64,000 nt of DNA from VRUE01 sp963796705 (GTDB taxonomy: Bacteria > Actinomycetota > Thermoleophilia > Solirubrobacterales > 70-9). Positions 16,482 through 25,254 of the stretch are shown piece after piece. The first letter of the stretch is position 1, and the number at the start of each line of letters is the position of its first letter. The translations under genes were made by a program, and so were the position numbers. The stretch lies in contig CAWCMK010000002.1 in assembly GCA_963796705.1 (NCBI GenBank), positions 186,001-250,000 on the forward strand, written 5' to 3'. The notes under the pieces are model-generated. The model ran no database searches, was not told where the DNA came from, and saw only the letters and a program-made list of their open reading frames with translations.

Positions 16482-17901
16482 GCGGGCGAGCATGCGTGAG
16501 GGTCCCCTCGCCGACCTCTTCCGGTCGACCGGGCCCGGCGAGGACCCCGCGGCCGCGACTGCTCCCGCGGAGCAGGACCCCTCCTCGACCTCACCGGCTG
16601 CGGGAGAGGCAAGACCCTCAACGCCACCCGCGCCAGGGTCCCCGTCGACGCAGACCGACGAGCCACGCTACGGTCGTCGGGACCCCATCGATCGCGCGGT
16701 CGAGGACGTTGCGGCCGCGTCCCCCCCGGAGAGGCTGCAGCGGGTCTTCTCCGAGCAGCCGCAGGCGCGGCGGGAGATCGAGCCGATCGTCGAGGCGCCG
16801 CGCTACGGGCGCGAGGAGCCCGAGTACGCGCCCAAGGGAAGCGGTGAGCCCCACACCCCGGTGATTCGCGTCATTGGCGTCGGAGGGGCTGGCGTCAACG
16901 CCGTCAACAGGATGGTCGAGGCGCGGATCCCCGGTGTCGAGTTCATGGCGGTCAACACCGACCTCCAATCGCTGCAGGTCTGCGTCGCCGATGTCACTGT
17001 CCACATTGGCGACGAGCAGACGCGTGGGCTGGGCGCCGGCGCCGATCCCGAGGTCGGCTACTCATCGGCCTTCGAGGAGCAGGACAAGATCAAGCGCCTA
17101 CTGAAGGGCGCTGACATGGTCTTCGTCGCCGCCGGCGCCGGCGGCGGCACGGGTTCGGGGGCTGCCCCTGTTGTGGCCCGCCTGGCGCGCGAGGTCGGCG
17201 CCCTGACGGTCGGGATCGTGACCAAGCCGTTCAGCTTCGAGGGGAGCCGGCGCGGCAACCAGGCGAGCAAGGGAATCGACGCGCTGGCGGCCGAGGTCGA
17301 CACGCTGATCGTCGTTCCCAACGATCGCCTGCTCGAGGTGCTCGACCAGCAGACCTCGATGATCGAGGCCTTCCAGGTCGCCGACGACGTCCTGCGTCAG
17401 GGCGTGCAGGGAATTTCCGATCTGGTCACGCTGCCGGCGGTGATCAACCTTGACTTCGCCGACGTGCGCACGATCATGTCGGACGCCGGTCGGGCTCTGC
17501 TTGGAATCGGCATGGGGAGCGGCGAGGGTCGGGCGGTGCTTGCCGCCGAAAAGGCGATCTCCTCACCTCTGCTTGAGACCTCCATGAACGGTGCCCGTTC
17601 GATCCTTCTCTCGATCACAGGGGGCGCGGATCTCTCCCTGGTTGAGGTCAGCGAGGCGGCCAAGGTCGTCGGCGAGGCGGCGCACGCGGACGCCAACATC
17701 ATCTTCGGCGCCAACGTCGACGAGGCCCTGGCCGACCAGGTCTGGGTGACCGTGGTCGCGACCCGCTTCGATGGCCAGTCGACGCCGCCGCGCCGGGCCG
17801 TGGAGCCGAGGATCACCCGCACCAAGGACGCGCCACGCCCGCGGGCGCGCGGCCGCGGCGACGAGCTCGGGATCGACGTTCCGGAGTTCCTCCCCGGCTG
17901 A
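16468..17901 (+). CDS. ftsZ: FtsZ with ~130-residue N-terminal extension
   Basis: 477 residues from ATG 16468, overlapping the parA end by 14 bases. The core starts near residue 130 (VIRVIGVGGAGVNAVNRM) and has the tubulin GTP-binding signature GAGGGTGSGAAP (about 223-234), TKPFSFEGSRR, and the T7 loop NLDFADVRTIMSDAG. The C-terminus ELGIDVPEFLPG matches the FtsZ peptide that binds FtsA/SepF-type partners. The extension is basic at first (SRRKRASMREGPLADLFRST), then Pro/Ala/Glu-rich, with PRYGR twice. FtsZ polymerises into the division ring. No dcw (murein/division) genes are adjacent, so this may be the relocated main FtsZ or a paralogue. Confidence 0.93.
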   Translation: MSRRKRASMREGPLADLFRSTGPGEDPAAATAPAEQDPSSTSPAAGEARPSTPPAPGSPSTQTDEPRYGRRDPIDRAVEDVAAASPPERLQRVFSEQPQARREIEPIVEAPRYGREEPEYAPKGSGEPHTPVIRVIGVGGAGVNAVNRMVEARIPGVEFMAVNTDLQSLQVCVADVTVHIGDEQTRGLGAGADPEVGYSSAFEEQDKIKRLLKGADMVFVAAGAGGGTGSGAAPVVARLAREVGALTVGIVTKPFSFEGSRRGNQASKGIDALAAEVDTLIVVPNDRLLEVLDQQTSMIEAFQVADDVLRQGVQGISDLVTLPAVINLDFADVRTIMSDAGRALLGIGMGSGEGRAVLAAEKAISSPLLETSMNGARSILLSITGGADLSLVEVSEAAKVVGEAAHADANIIFGANVDEALADQVWVTVVATRFDGQSTPPRRAVEPRITRTKDAPRPRARGRGDELGIDVPEFLPG

Positions 17902-17938
17902 GCACGCGCGCTGCCAGCGTCGTCATTACGCTGCCGGC

Positions 17939-19447
17939 ATGAACGGCGTCGTCGCCGCCGGCCATCCACAGACCGCCGAGGCCGGCGCCGCGATCCTGCG
18001 TGACGGCGGCAACGCCGTCGACGCCGCCGTCTGCGCGGTGCTCGCCTCCTTCGCCGCCGAGAGTCCGTTGACCGGTTTTGGGGCCGGTGGCTTCATCATC
18101 GTCCACCTGCCCTCCGGGGAGACGTCGCTGATCGATTTCTTCGTCGCCGCCCCCGGTGTCGACCGGATCGAGCGCCGAGTCGAGCTGGTGCCGGTCCCGG
18201 TCCACTTCGATCCCGAGACCGTCCAGACCTTCTACGTAGGTCCTGCCTCATGCGGCGTTCCGGGGACGGCCGCCGGCCTCGAGTTGGCGCTGCGCCGCTT
18301 CGGCTCGGTGCCGCTCGCCGAGTTGGCCGCACCGGGTGCGCGGCTCGCCCGCAAGGGGGCGCTAGTCAATGCCCAGCAGGCCTACATCCTCGAGATCCTC
18401 GCCCCAATCCACGGTCGCCTTGAGGGTACGCGCGAGCTCTATGCACCCGCCCGCCGCCCCCTGCGAGAGGGTGATGAGATCCGCTTCCCGGAGCTGGCCT
18501 TGGCCCTCGAACGCTTCGGTGCCGAAGGGGCGGAGCCCTTCTATCGCGGCGAGGTCGCCAGCCGGATCAGCGACTTTGTCCTCGAGCATGGCGGGACCCT
18601 CGGGTCCTCCGACCTGGCCAACTACGAGGCGATCCTGCGACGGCCGATCCGGGCACCCTTTCGTGGCGCCGAGGTGCTCACCAATCCACCGCCGTCCTCC
18701 GGGGGGATCCTGATCGCCTTCTGCCTGGGGCTGCTCGAGCGCCTCGGGCAAACCAGCGGGCCCGAGCAGCTGGTGATGGCGATGGGGGCCGCGAACGGTG
18801 CCCGCGGCGAGGAGTTTGCCGAGGCGCTCTACGGCGAGGCGCTCGAGGCAAGTCTTCTGGATCCCGGCGGCCTCGACCTCGCCGCCGCCGACCTGCTCGG
18901 GTCGACGACCCATATATCGGTGCTCGACGGAGCGGGGATGTGCGCCAGCGTGACCTGCTCCAATGGTTCGGGCTCGGGTGTACTTGTCCCAGGCACCGGC
19001 GTGATCCTCAACAACATGCTCGGCGAGGAGGACCTCAACCCACTCGGTTTCCACAGCATCCCGGCGGGCCGGCGCGTTCCCTCGATGATGGCGCCGACCG
19101 TCGTTCTTCGCGACGGTGAGATAGTGCTCGGCCTGGGCAGCGCCGGATCCAACCGAATTCGTTCGGCGATCCTGCAGACGATCGTCCGCTCGGTCGAGCA
19201 GGGCCTCGGAGCCGACGAGGCGGTGCGGGCTCCGCGCCTTCATTTCGAGCAGGGGATCGTGCAGGCCGAGCCCGGAATCGACGAGGCGGCGCTCACGCGG
19301 CTCGAGGAGCGCGGCCTTTCGGTCGCCCGCCGACCGGCGATCAACCTGTTCTTCGGCGGTGTTCAGGCGGTCGCCCGCGACCCGCTGAGCGGTGCGCTGA
19401 GTGGCGGCGGAGACCCCCGCAGGGGCGGCGCGGTGGTCTTCGCATGA
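17939..19447 (+). CDS. Gamma-glutamyltransferase family protein
   Basis: 502 residues from ATG 17939; the longer frame to 17771 overlaps ftsZ and is not needed. GGT proteins are Ntn-hydrolases that self-cleave before a catalytic Thr and transfer or hydrolyse gamma-glutamyl groups. Visible motifs: GVVAAGHPQTAEAGAAILRD.GNAVDAAV at the start, GFGAGGFI, LTNPPPSSGGI, the cleavage/catalytic segment GSTTHISVLDGAGMC (Thr-Thr-His), and LGSAGSNRIRSAILQ in place of the usual GGSRI. No signal peptide is seen, so it is probably cytoplasmic, unlike the exported E. coli enzyme, and it is about 80 residues shorter. It follows ftsZ after 37 bases; the stop codon lies just before an IS110 element. Confidence 0.85.
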   Translation: MNGVVAAGHPQTAEAGAAILRDGGNAVDAAVCAVLASFAAESPLTGFGAGGFIIVHLPSGETSLIDFFVAAPGVDRIERRVELVPVPVHFDPETVQTFYVGPASCGVPGTAAGLELALRRFGSVPLAELAAPGARLARKGALVNAQQAYILEILAPIHGRLEGTRELYAPARRPLREGDEIRFPELALALERFGAEGAEPFYRGEVASRISDFVLEHGGTLGSSDLANYEAILRRPIRAPFRGAEVLTNPPPSSGGILIAFCLGLLERLGQTSGPEQLVMAMGAANGARGEEFAEALYGEALEASLLDPGGLDLAAADLLGSTTHISVLDGAGMCASVTCSNGSGSGVLVPGTGVILNNMLGEEDLNPLGFHSIPAGRRVPSMMAPTVVLRDGEIVLGLGSAGSNRIRSAILQTIVRSVEQGLGADEAVRAPRLHFEQGIVQAEPGIDEAALTRLEERGLSVARRPAINLFFGGVQAVARDPLSGALSGGGDPRRGGAVVFA

Positions 19448-19458
19448 GACGTCCTGTG

Positions 19459-20664
19459 TCAACCCCCCGCCGCCTGGAGGCGGTTGAAGTTGCCGTGTCG
19501 AGCAGGGTCATAGGGATAGGGCACGCTGTCCCGCCAGCAGCGCCAGAGGACCCTGATCCAGGCACGACCGAGAGTGCGGATCGCATGGGGGTGATCCTGG
19601 CCCCTGGCCCGGGCTCCTCGGTAGACCTCCCTGGCCCACGGATGCCAGTGGCGGGTCGAGTCGGCGAGTCGGGCAACCGCGGCCCGCAGGCGCTTGTCGC
19701 AGGCGCGCCTGAAGGTGGCGACTCGCAGCTTGCCCGACTCCAGGGCGACCGGGCTCATGCCGGCGTCGGCGGCCATCGCGGCCTCGGTCGGGTAGCGCCC
19801 CCGGGCATCGCCGAGCTCGGCGATCAGGGTCGCCGGGCAGATCACCGTCTTGGGGTCGCGAAACAACGGCGCGAAGATCGCCGCGTCGGGATGGGCGGCG
19901 AGGCACTCGCGGATCTGGGCGTCAAGCGCTGCGATCTCGGTGACGATCGGTTCGAGGGAACTGACCAGGCCGAGAACGACCGCCCGGCGGGCTTCGCACT
20001 CGACCTTCCCCGCGGTCCCGTTGGGCGCCGCGTTCAGCCGCGCCACCAGCTCGGCGGGATCGGTTCTGCCGCTATAGGAGTTGCGGGTCAGAAAGGCCGC
20101 CATGCGCCCGGCGCCGAGCCCGCTGGTGTCCGCAGGGCTCGGATAGCGCTTGATGAAGGCCAGCGAGATCGAGCTGTCGATGGCGGCGAACATAAGGGCG
20201 CCGGGCCAGAAGGCCTGCAGCTGGGCGCGCAGCTGGTTTGCCAGCTCCACCCGCACCCCGACCAGGTCCTCACGGGCGCGGGTCAGCGCCCGCAGCGCCT
20301 TGGTCTCCTCGCCGTCGGGCACCAGCGCCCGGAAGCGGTGGGCGTCGGTGCGAGCCAGCTCGGCCAGGACATAGGCGTCGAAGCGGTCGGACTTGCCGTG
20401 GGCGACCGCGAAGCGGGCGCGGGCGGCCTTGACCTGGTTGGGATGGATCGCCAGGACTTCCAGGCCCGCGGCGAGCAGATGCTCGACCAGGATCCCGTCG
20501 GGCCGCTCGATCGCCACCCGGTCGACCTCCGCTCGTGCGAGCCGGCGGGTGAGCCCGGCGATCCCGCGCTCGTCGTGGGGCGCGGAGAAGCGCTCGAGCA
20601 CCTCTCCCTCTTCGCTGACGCAGACCTCATGGGCCTCGCTCGCCCAGTCGATCCCCGCGGTCAT
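19459..20664 (-). CDS. IS110-family transposase (DEDD recombinase)
   Basis: 401 residues, uninterrupted. The N-terminal RuvC-like DEDD domain shows GIDWASEAHEVCV (first Asp), VAIERPDG (Glu) and KSDRFDAYVLAEL (two Asp). A Leu/Ala-rich helical linker leads to the C-terminal transposase domain with TEAAMAADAGMSPVALESGK and FRRACDKRLRAAVARLADSTR, which carries the catalytic Ser region (AGMSPV). IS110 enzymes act with a structured RNA from the element's non-coding end to choose donor and target DNA. No frameshift or premature stop was seen, so the copy may be active. Confidence 0.93.
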   Translation of the reverse strand: MTAGIDWASEAHEVCVSEEGEVLERFSAPHDERGIAGLTRRLARAEVDRVAIERPDGILVEHLLAAGLEVLAIHPNQVKAARARFAVAHGKSDRFDAYVLAELARTDAHRFRALVPDGEETKALRALTRAREDLVGVRVELANQLRAQLQAFWPGALMFAAIDSSISLAFIKRYPSPADTSGLGAGRMAAFLTRNSYSGRTDPAELVARLNAAPNGTAGKVECEARRAVVLGLVSSLEPIVTEIAALDAQIRECLAAHPDAAIFAPLFRDPKTVICPATLIAELGDARGRYPTEAAMAADAGMSPVALESGKLRVATFRRACDKRLRAAVARLADSTRHWHPWAREVYRGARARGQDHPHAIRTLGRAWIRVLWRCWRDSVPYPYDPARHGNFNRLQAAGG

Positions 20665-20768
20665 TCCTGCGATGCTTCCTCCTCGGTCGATTCATCTCGA
20701 CTGAGAACCGGCCACGAGGAGCCGTTGCGCGTGCTCATAGGGTGGCGCTCTCGGGCACCACGTCCTGT
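20665..20768 (-). ncRNA. Candidate bridge-RNA region at the 5' end of the IS110 element
   Basis: The non-coding end contains a nested fold: CTCCTCG at 20679-20685 pairs with CGAGGAG at 20715-20721, and inside it GTCGA at 20686-20690 pairs with TCGAC at 20697-20701 around a 6-base loop. The remaining internal bases form an asymmetric loop. IS110-group elements encode their guide (bridge) RNA at this place. The region is shorter than in the best-studied members, so the assignment is tentative. Confidence 0.35.
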
Positions 20769-20948
20769 TGGCGCTTCTGGCGCCTCGCACCGCCGGGAGG
20801 CGCTGGTCTCATGCGGGCCGTCTATGCGGCTAGCGACCTTGGCGCTCTCCCGGCGGGGGTCGGCTTCTCTATGCGTTCCCCCGGGATCTTCGACGGCCTC
20901 GCTGCGCTCGGCCTCTCAATCTCAGAAGAACAAGGGGGAGGTTCTCCT

Positions 20949-22088
20949 ATGAGCGACCCGGCGGCTATCGACTTTGCGGCCGAGGGGCTGCTCGAGGGCG
21001 TCGAGGGAGAGGCCCGGGTGGCGCGGCTGGAGCTGCTTCGCCGGCTCGCCGCCGAAGGCGTGAGCTTGGAGGAACTGCACGAGGCGGTCGAGTCCGCGCG
21101 CCTGACCTTGTTGCCGGTGGAGCGCGCGCTCGCCGGTGGTCGCGCTCGCTACACGGCGCGGGAGATCGCCGGGCGCGCCGGCATCGGTCTCGAGTTCCTG
21201 CAGCGTGCGACGGCCGCCCTCGGGATCCCCAACAACGACCCAGACGAGCGCCGACTGACCGACGCGGACCTGGAGGCCGCCCGGGGGCTGAAGGCCTTCC
21301 TCGATGCCGGCCTGCCCGAGGATGGACTGCTGCAGGTCACACGCACAATTGGCATGGGGACCGCTCGCATCGCCCAGGCCAACCGGGAGCTGGTGGTGCG
21401 GGCGCTGATGCAGCCGGGCGACACCGAGCGCGACCTCGCCCTGCGCTTCGCGGACGCAGCGGAGCACATGATGCCGCTGCTGGAGCCGAGCATCGCCTAC
21501 GCGCTGCGCTCTCACATGCTTGAGCAGATCCGCCGCGACGTGATCGGCGCCGCCGATCTCGCCTCGGGAGAGGTTCGCAACACCGCGGAGCTCTCGGTCT
21601 GCTTTGCAGACCTCGTCGAGTTCACGCGACTGGGCGAGGAGATTGCGCCCGAGGAGCTGGGGGCAGTCGCCGGTCGCTTCGAGGAGATGGCGAGCGCGGT
21701 CGCCGAGCCCCCGGTGCGCCTGGTGAAGATGATCGGCGACGCGGCGATGCTAGTCGCGATCGACCCTGAGGCAAATCTGGAGGCGGCGATGCGGCTGATC
21801 GAGGTTGCCGAGGCAGAAGGGGAGCAGTTCCCCTTCCTGCGCGCCGGCCTCACCTACGGCCCGGCGCTGGCCCGCTCCGGCGATTACTACGGCCGCGCCG
21901 TCAACCTCGCGGCGCGGATCACTGGCGTCGCCCGCCCGGGCAGCGTTCTGGTCGACGCCGCTACGAAGCAAGCCGTGGCCGCTGGGTTCAGATACACGTT
22001 CATCGGCGAGCGCCGGCTGAAGGGCATCGATGCCGGGGTGAAGCTCTTCCGCGCCCGCCGCGAGAGCGATCAGGGCACCGACGGGTGA
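20949..22088 (+). CDS. Class III adenylate cyclase, Rv1264-like
   Basis: 379 residues from ATG 20949 with GGGGGAGG upstream. The N-terminal half (DFAAEGLLEGVEGEARVARLE...YTAREIAGRAGIGLEF) matches the regulatory domain of M. tuberculosis Rv1264, an acid-activated cyclase. The C-terminal catalytic domain has the first metal Asp in CFADLVEFTRLGEEI, the second metal Asp and adenine-binding Lys in KMIGDAAMLV, and the transition-state Asn and Arg in YYGRAVNLAARITG. All residues needed for cyclase activity appear present. There is no membrane segment. It sits alone between the IS110 element and a convergent methyltransferase gene (19-base overlap). Confidence 0.88.
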   Translation: MSDPAAIDFAAEGLLEGVEGEARVARLELLRRLAAEGVSLEELHEAVESARLTLLPVERALAGGRARYTAREIAGRAGIGLEFLQRATAALGIPNNDPDERRLTDADLEAARGLKAFLDAGLPEDGLLQVTRTIGMGTARIAQANRELVVRALMQPGDTERDLALRFADAAEHMMPLLEPSIAYALRSHMLEQIRRDVIGAADLASGEVRNTAELSVCFADLVEFTRLGEEIAPEELGAVAGRFEEMASAVAEPPVRLVKMIGDAAMLVAIDPEANLEAAMRLIEVAEAEGEQFPFLRAGLTYGPALARSGDYYGRAVNLAARITGVARPGSVLVDAATKQAVAAGFRYTFIGERRLKGIDAGVKLFRARRESDQGTDG

Positions 22089-23020
22089 TCGCTCGCCGGC
22101 GCCCGCGCGGGCTTTTTTCCTGAGGCGAGCAGGTTGTAGAAGAGCTCGGCCGGCAGGCGCGGCTCGAGCAGGCGCGTGTCGACCTTCTGCAGGGCGATGT
22201 AGCTGCGAAAGGCAAAGCTGCGCCAGGCCAACGGAACCGTGTCCGGCTCGGCGCTTGACTCGACGGTCCGAAGCCCCCAGCCCCAGGCGTTGGCGAGCAG
22301 CTCCTCACCGCTGACGCGACGCTTCTCAAAGCCACCCACACGCAGCAGGCGGCGCAGGTCGGTTGGTGCGAATGCATGGACATCGACTTCACTCTCCAGG
22401 GCGTGTCCGTGGGACCGCTCGACCTCGGGCACGGCGAGGGGGCGGGCGCCGACCAGGCGCCGCCAGATCGGTGCCGCGGCAAGCCCGGCGCGCTTCGGGA
22501 CGGCCGCCAGCGTGTCGCCGTAGCGCGAGGGCTCCCCGCAGAAGGCGATCGTCCCCCCGGGCCGCAGCACCCGGCGGAATTCGCTGAAGGCCCGCTCGAG
22601 GTTGGGGATGTGGTGAAGGACGGCGTGGCCGAAGACGAGGTCAAAGCTCTCGTCCTCGAAGGGCAACGCCTCGGCCTCAGTTAGGACGGTCTCGACTTTC
22701 AGGCCGAGGCTCGCCGCCGTCCGCGAGAGCCGCTCGAGCATGCCGGCTGATATATCGGTCGCCGTGAGCCGCTCGATGACCCCAAGCTGCAGCAGGTTGA
22801 GAGAGAAGTAGCCGGTCCCGGAGCCGATCTCGAGGCCGTCGGCGAAGCTATCGGCCGCGAGTCCCCCGAGCGCCTTTGAGAGCTTCAACCGCACCTGGCG
22901 CTGGCCGGTGGCACCGAAGTCGATCCCCCACTTGGAGTCGTACTCGTTCGCCGCCGCGTCGTGGTAGCGGGTGTTGACGTCCTTGATGTGCTTGGGCGTC
23001 GCCGTGGGGGAGGCTGGCAT
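22070..23020 (-). CDS. SAM-dependent methyltransferase (class I)
   Basis: 316 residues. The Rossmann core shows motif I LEIGSGTGYFSLNLLQLG, motif II LTATDISAGMLERL, EAEALPFEDESFDLVFG and HAVLHHIPNLERAFSEFRRVLRPGG, with a longer C-terminal part (about residues 180-316) ending in LEPRLPAELFYNLL. The substrate is not shown by the sequence. It is divergent from a second methyltransferase gene with 44 bases between, so the two may share a promoter region; context links it to the polysaccharide cluster that follows. Confidence 0.85.
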   Translation of the reverse strand: MPASPTATPKHIKDVNTRYHDAAANEYDSKWGIDFGATGQRQVRLKLSKALGGLAADSFADGLEIGSGTGYFSLNLLQLGVIERLTATDISAGMLERLSRTAASLGLKVETVLTEAEALPFEDESFDLVFGHAVLHHIPNLERAFSEFRRVLRPGGTIAFCGEPSRYGDTLAAVPKRAGLAAAPIWRRLVGARPLAVPEVERSHGHALESEVDVHAFAPTDLRRLLRVGGFEKRRVSGEELLANAWGWGLRTVESSAEPDTVPLAWRSFAFRSYIALQKVDTRLLEPRLPAELFYNLLASGKKPARAPASDHPSVP

Positions 23021-23064
23021 CGGGCAGAACTCTACGCAGATCCGCGCAACGTTCGTCTAATACC

Positions 23065-23835
23065 GTGCGGCCCGTGGAGCCCGAGTACGTGCAACTGAAT
23101 CAGCCCGAGGGGGTGCCGGCACTGGCGCTCACGGGGGAGCGAACACTGCCCGATGTCCCCGAGGAGAATTACTGGTACCGGCGACATCTCATCGTCTATG
23201 AGTGGATCGCTGGGCGGGTCATCGGCAAGCGGGTCATCGACATGGCCTGCGGCGAGGGCTACGGCTCGGCGGTCCTCGCTGAATCGGCGGCGACAGTAGT
23301 CGGGGTCGACGCCAACCCGGAGGCTCACGAGCACGCCCGGCTGCGCTACGTGCGGTCTAACCTGCGCTTCGAGCGCGACCTGGTCGAGAGCTTCGTCGAG
23401 CCCTGCGACGCGGTCGTCTTCCTGCAGACGATCGAGCACGTCGAGGACCCGGGGGTGATCCTCGAGCACTTCAAGTCGTTGATCGGCCCGGGGGGGGTCG
23501 CCTACATATCGACCCCCAACCTGCTGACGCTGGCGCCCCGGGGCGCGGTGAAGTCGGACAACCCGTGGCACGTCAAGGAGTACCGCGAGGAGGAGTTCCG
23601 GGGGCTCTGCGAGGCACATTTCCCGCGAGTCGAGCTGCTCGGCCTATTTCACGCGGGCAAGTTGCGCGCCCATCAGATCGCGATCGACCTGGGCTGGGAT
23701 GCGGTCCACCGGCGGCTCGGCCTGACGCGGCATTTCTATGACCGTTTCACTCCGGCGATTGCAACCTCTGACTTCGCCCTGCGAGGGGATGGCCTCGAGC
23801 GGGCATTGGACTTCCTGGCAATCTGCCATGCCTAG
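23065..23835 (+). CDS. SAM-dependent methyltransferase, Rv3030-like by position
   Basis: 256 residues from GTG 23065. Early residues include ALTGERTLPDVPEENYWYRRH, then the methyltransferase core VIDMACGEGYGSAVLAE, VVGVDANPEAHEHAR, VFLQTIEHVEDPGVILEHF and GPGGVAYISTPN. The stop overlaps the ATG of the GH57 gene (ATGCCTAG). The order methyltransferase - GH57 branching enzyme - GT4 equals Rv3030-Rv3031-Rv3032 of M. tuberculosis, where it serves methylglucose lipopolysaccharide synthesis. By that analogy this protein would methylate an alpha-glucan or its precursor; that is inference. Confidence 0.85.
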   Translation: MRPVEPEYVQLNQPEGVPALALTGERTLPDVPEENYWYRRHLIVYEWIAGRVIGKRVIDMACGEGYGSAVLAESAATVVGVDANPEAHEHARLRYVRSNLRFERDLVESFVEPCDAVVFLQTIEHVEDPGVILEHFKSLIGPGGVAYISTPNLLTLAPRGAVKSDNPWHVKEYREEEFRGLCEAHFPRVELLGLFHAGKLRAHQIAIDLGWDAVHRRLGLTRHFYDRFTPAIATSDFALRGDGLERALDFLAICHA

Positions 23836-25246
23836 CGTGCAGAGCGCCGGAGATCTGGCGATCGTCCTGCACTCGCACATGCCCTACGTCGAGGGCTTCG
23901 GCACCTACCCGTTCGGCGAGGAGTGGCTCTTTGATGCGGTGATCCGCTCGCACCTGCCGGTGCTCGAGGTCGCTCGGGACCTCACCCTGACGGTGACGCC
24001 GGTGCTCGCCGACCAGCTCGAGGACGGCGGCGTGTATGAGCGCCTGCGGCGCTTCCTCCTCGAGTGGCGGATCGGCGCAGCCGAGGCCGACGCCGATGAG
24101 GTGGAGCCGGAGTGCAGGTCGGCATGCGAGGCGGAGTCAGCTCGCTACCGGCATGCGCTGGAGCTGCTCGAGCGGACCGGGGGGAGCCTGTTGAGAGCTT
24201 TCCAGGATCCTGTCGAGCAGGGCCGGGTGGCAATTGTCGGTTCGGCTGCCACCCACGCGGTGCTGCCGCTGCTGGCGACGGGCGCCGGCCGGCGCCTGCA
24301 AATCGACGCTGGGATCCGCTCCCACCGTCGCCGGTTTGGCTGGAAAGGGGGCTTCTGGCTGCCGGAGTGCGCCTATGCTCCCGGCTTTGAGTGGCATCTC
24401 GCCGAGCACGGCATCGAGTGGTTCTGCGTTGACCAGAGCGCCGCTCCGGGGTTCGGGCCGCTCGACGCGCTGCGGCCGATTGCGACCGAGGCTGGCCCGG
24501 TGGCGATGCCGATCGACTGGCCCGCGGTTGAATGGCTGTGGTCACTCGGGGGCTATCCCTCCGATCCGGCACACGCCCAGTTCGCCGGCAAGTCGATGCG
24601 CGGAACGCGGATCTGGAAGGTCGGCGGCGGCGCCTATCAGCCGGAGGCGGCGGCGGCCGCGGCGCGCCGCCAGGCGCACGAGTTCCTCGCGGCGATGGCG
24701 GCGCGCCTGCGTGAGCACATCGTGCTCGCCGGGCGCCCGGGTCTGGCCGTTTTTGCGATCGACACCGAGCTGCTCGGCCACTGGTGGTCTGAGGGGGTGA
24801 CCTGGTTGCGCGAGGTCCTCTCGGGGGCGGCTGCGGCCGGCATCCGCCTCGTGACCGTGCCCGAGGCCCTTGGCCGTCACGAGGCGCTCCCGCGTCCGCT
24901 CACCGCTTCCAGCTGGGGGGCGGGCAAGGACCTGCGGACCTGGAGTTCGCCCAGGGTCGGCGACATCGCCTGGGCGGCGCGGCGCCTCGAGCTGCGCCTT
25001 CTGCGCGCCCTCTCGGACGGACTGCCCAGCCCCGCCGCGCAGCGCGCTGCCCGCGAGCTGCTGGCGGTCCAATCAAGCGATTGGGCATTCCTCGATGGGC
25101 GTGGCGAGGCCGGCGACTACCCCTTCCAGCGGGCCACCGGGCACGCCGACGCGGCTCTGCAGGCCATAGACTCCCCCGCCAGCACCAAACCGAATATGCG
25201 CTCGCTTGCCCCGGATCTGAGTCTCGCTCCCCTGCTGGAGCCCTGA
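23828..25246 (+). CDS. GH57 1,4-alpha-glucan branching enzyme
   Basis: 472 residues from ATG 23828. GH57 features: LAIVLHSHMPYVEGFG at the start, GFWLPECAYAPGFEWHL with the nucleophile Glu at about 180, and FAIDTELLGHWWSEG with the acid/base Asp at about 333, followed by a helical C-terminal part (DLRTWSSPRVGDIAWAARRLEL..L) as in DUF1957-type branching enzymes. It would make alpha-1,6 branches in an alpha-1,4-glucan. It overlaps the methyltransferase gene upstream, and the glycosyltransferase follows after 8 bases, so the three are one operon. Confidence 0.9.
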   Translation: MPSVQSAGDLAIVLHSHMPYVEGFGTYPFGEEWLFDAVIRSHLPVLEVARDLTLTVTPVLADQLEDGGVYERLRRFLLEWRIGAAEADADEVEPECRSACEAESARYRHALELLERTGGSLLRAFQDPVEQGRVAIVGSAATHAVLPLLATGAGRRLQIDAGIRSHRRRFGWKGGFWLPECAYAPGFEWHLAEHGIEWFCVDQSAAPGFGPLDALRPIATEAGPVAMPIDWPAVEWLWSLGGYPSDPAHAQFAGKSMRGTRIWKVGGGAYQPEAAAAAARRQAHEFLAAMAARLREHIVLAGRPGLAVFAIDTELLGHWWSEGVTWLREVLSGAAAAGIRLVTVPEALGRHEALPRPLTASSWGAGKDLRTWSSPRVGDIAWAARRLELRLLRALSDGLPSPAAQRAARELLAVQSSDWAFLDGRGEAGDYPFQRATGHADAALQAIDSPASTKPNMRSLAPDLSLAPLLEP

Positions 25247-25254
25247 GCTGAGCG

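Larger units (their letters stand above)
19449..20768 (-). mobile_element. IS110-family insertion sequence with flanking 9-bp direct repeats
   Basis: An intact IS110-type transposase gene is flanked by ACGTCCTGT at 19449-19457 and again at 20760-20768. Only about 10 bases separate the transposase stop from one repeat, while about 95 bases lie between its start and the other. This asymmetric layout, with non-coding DNA on the 5' side, is that of the IS110 group. I take the repeats as the approximate element boundaries; they could be the recombination core plus chance identity. Insertion is one base after the GGT stop codon. Confidence 0.7.

Noticed and set aside
19444..20952. 502-codon plus-strand frame across the IS110 element
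   Set aside because: Antisense of the transposase; conserved IS110 motifs are all on the minus strand.
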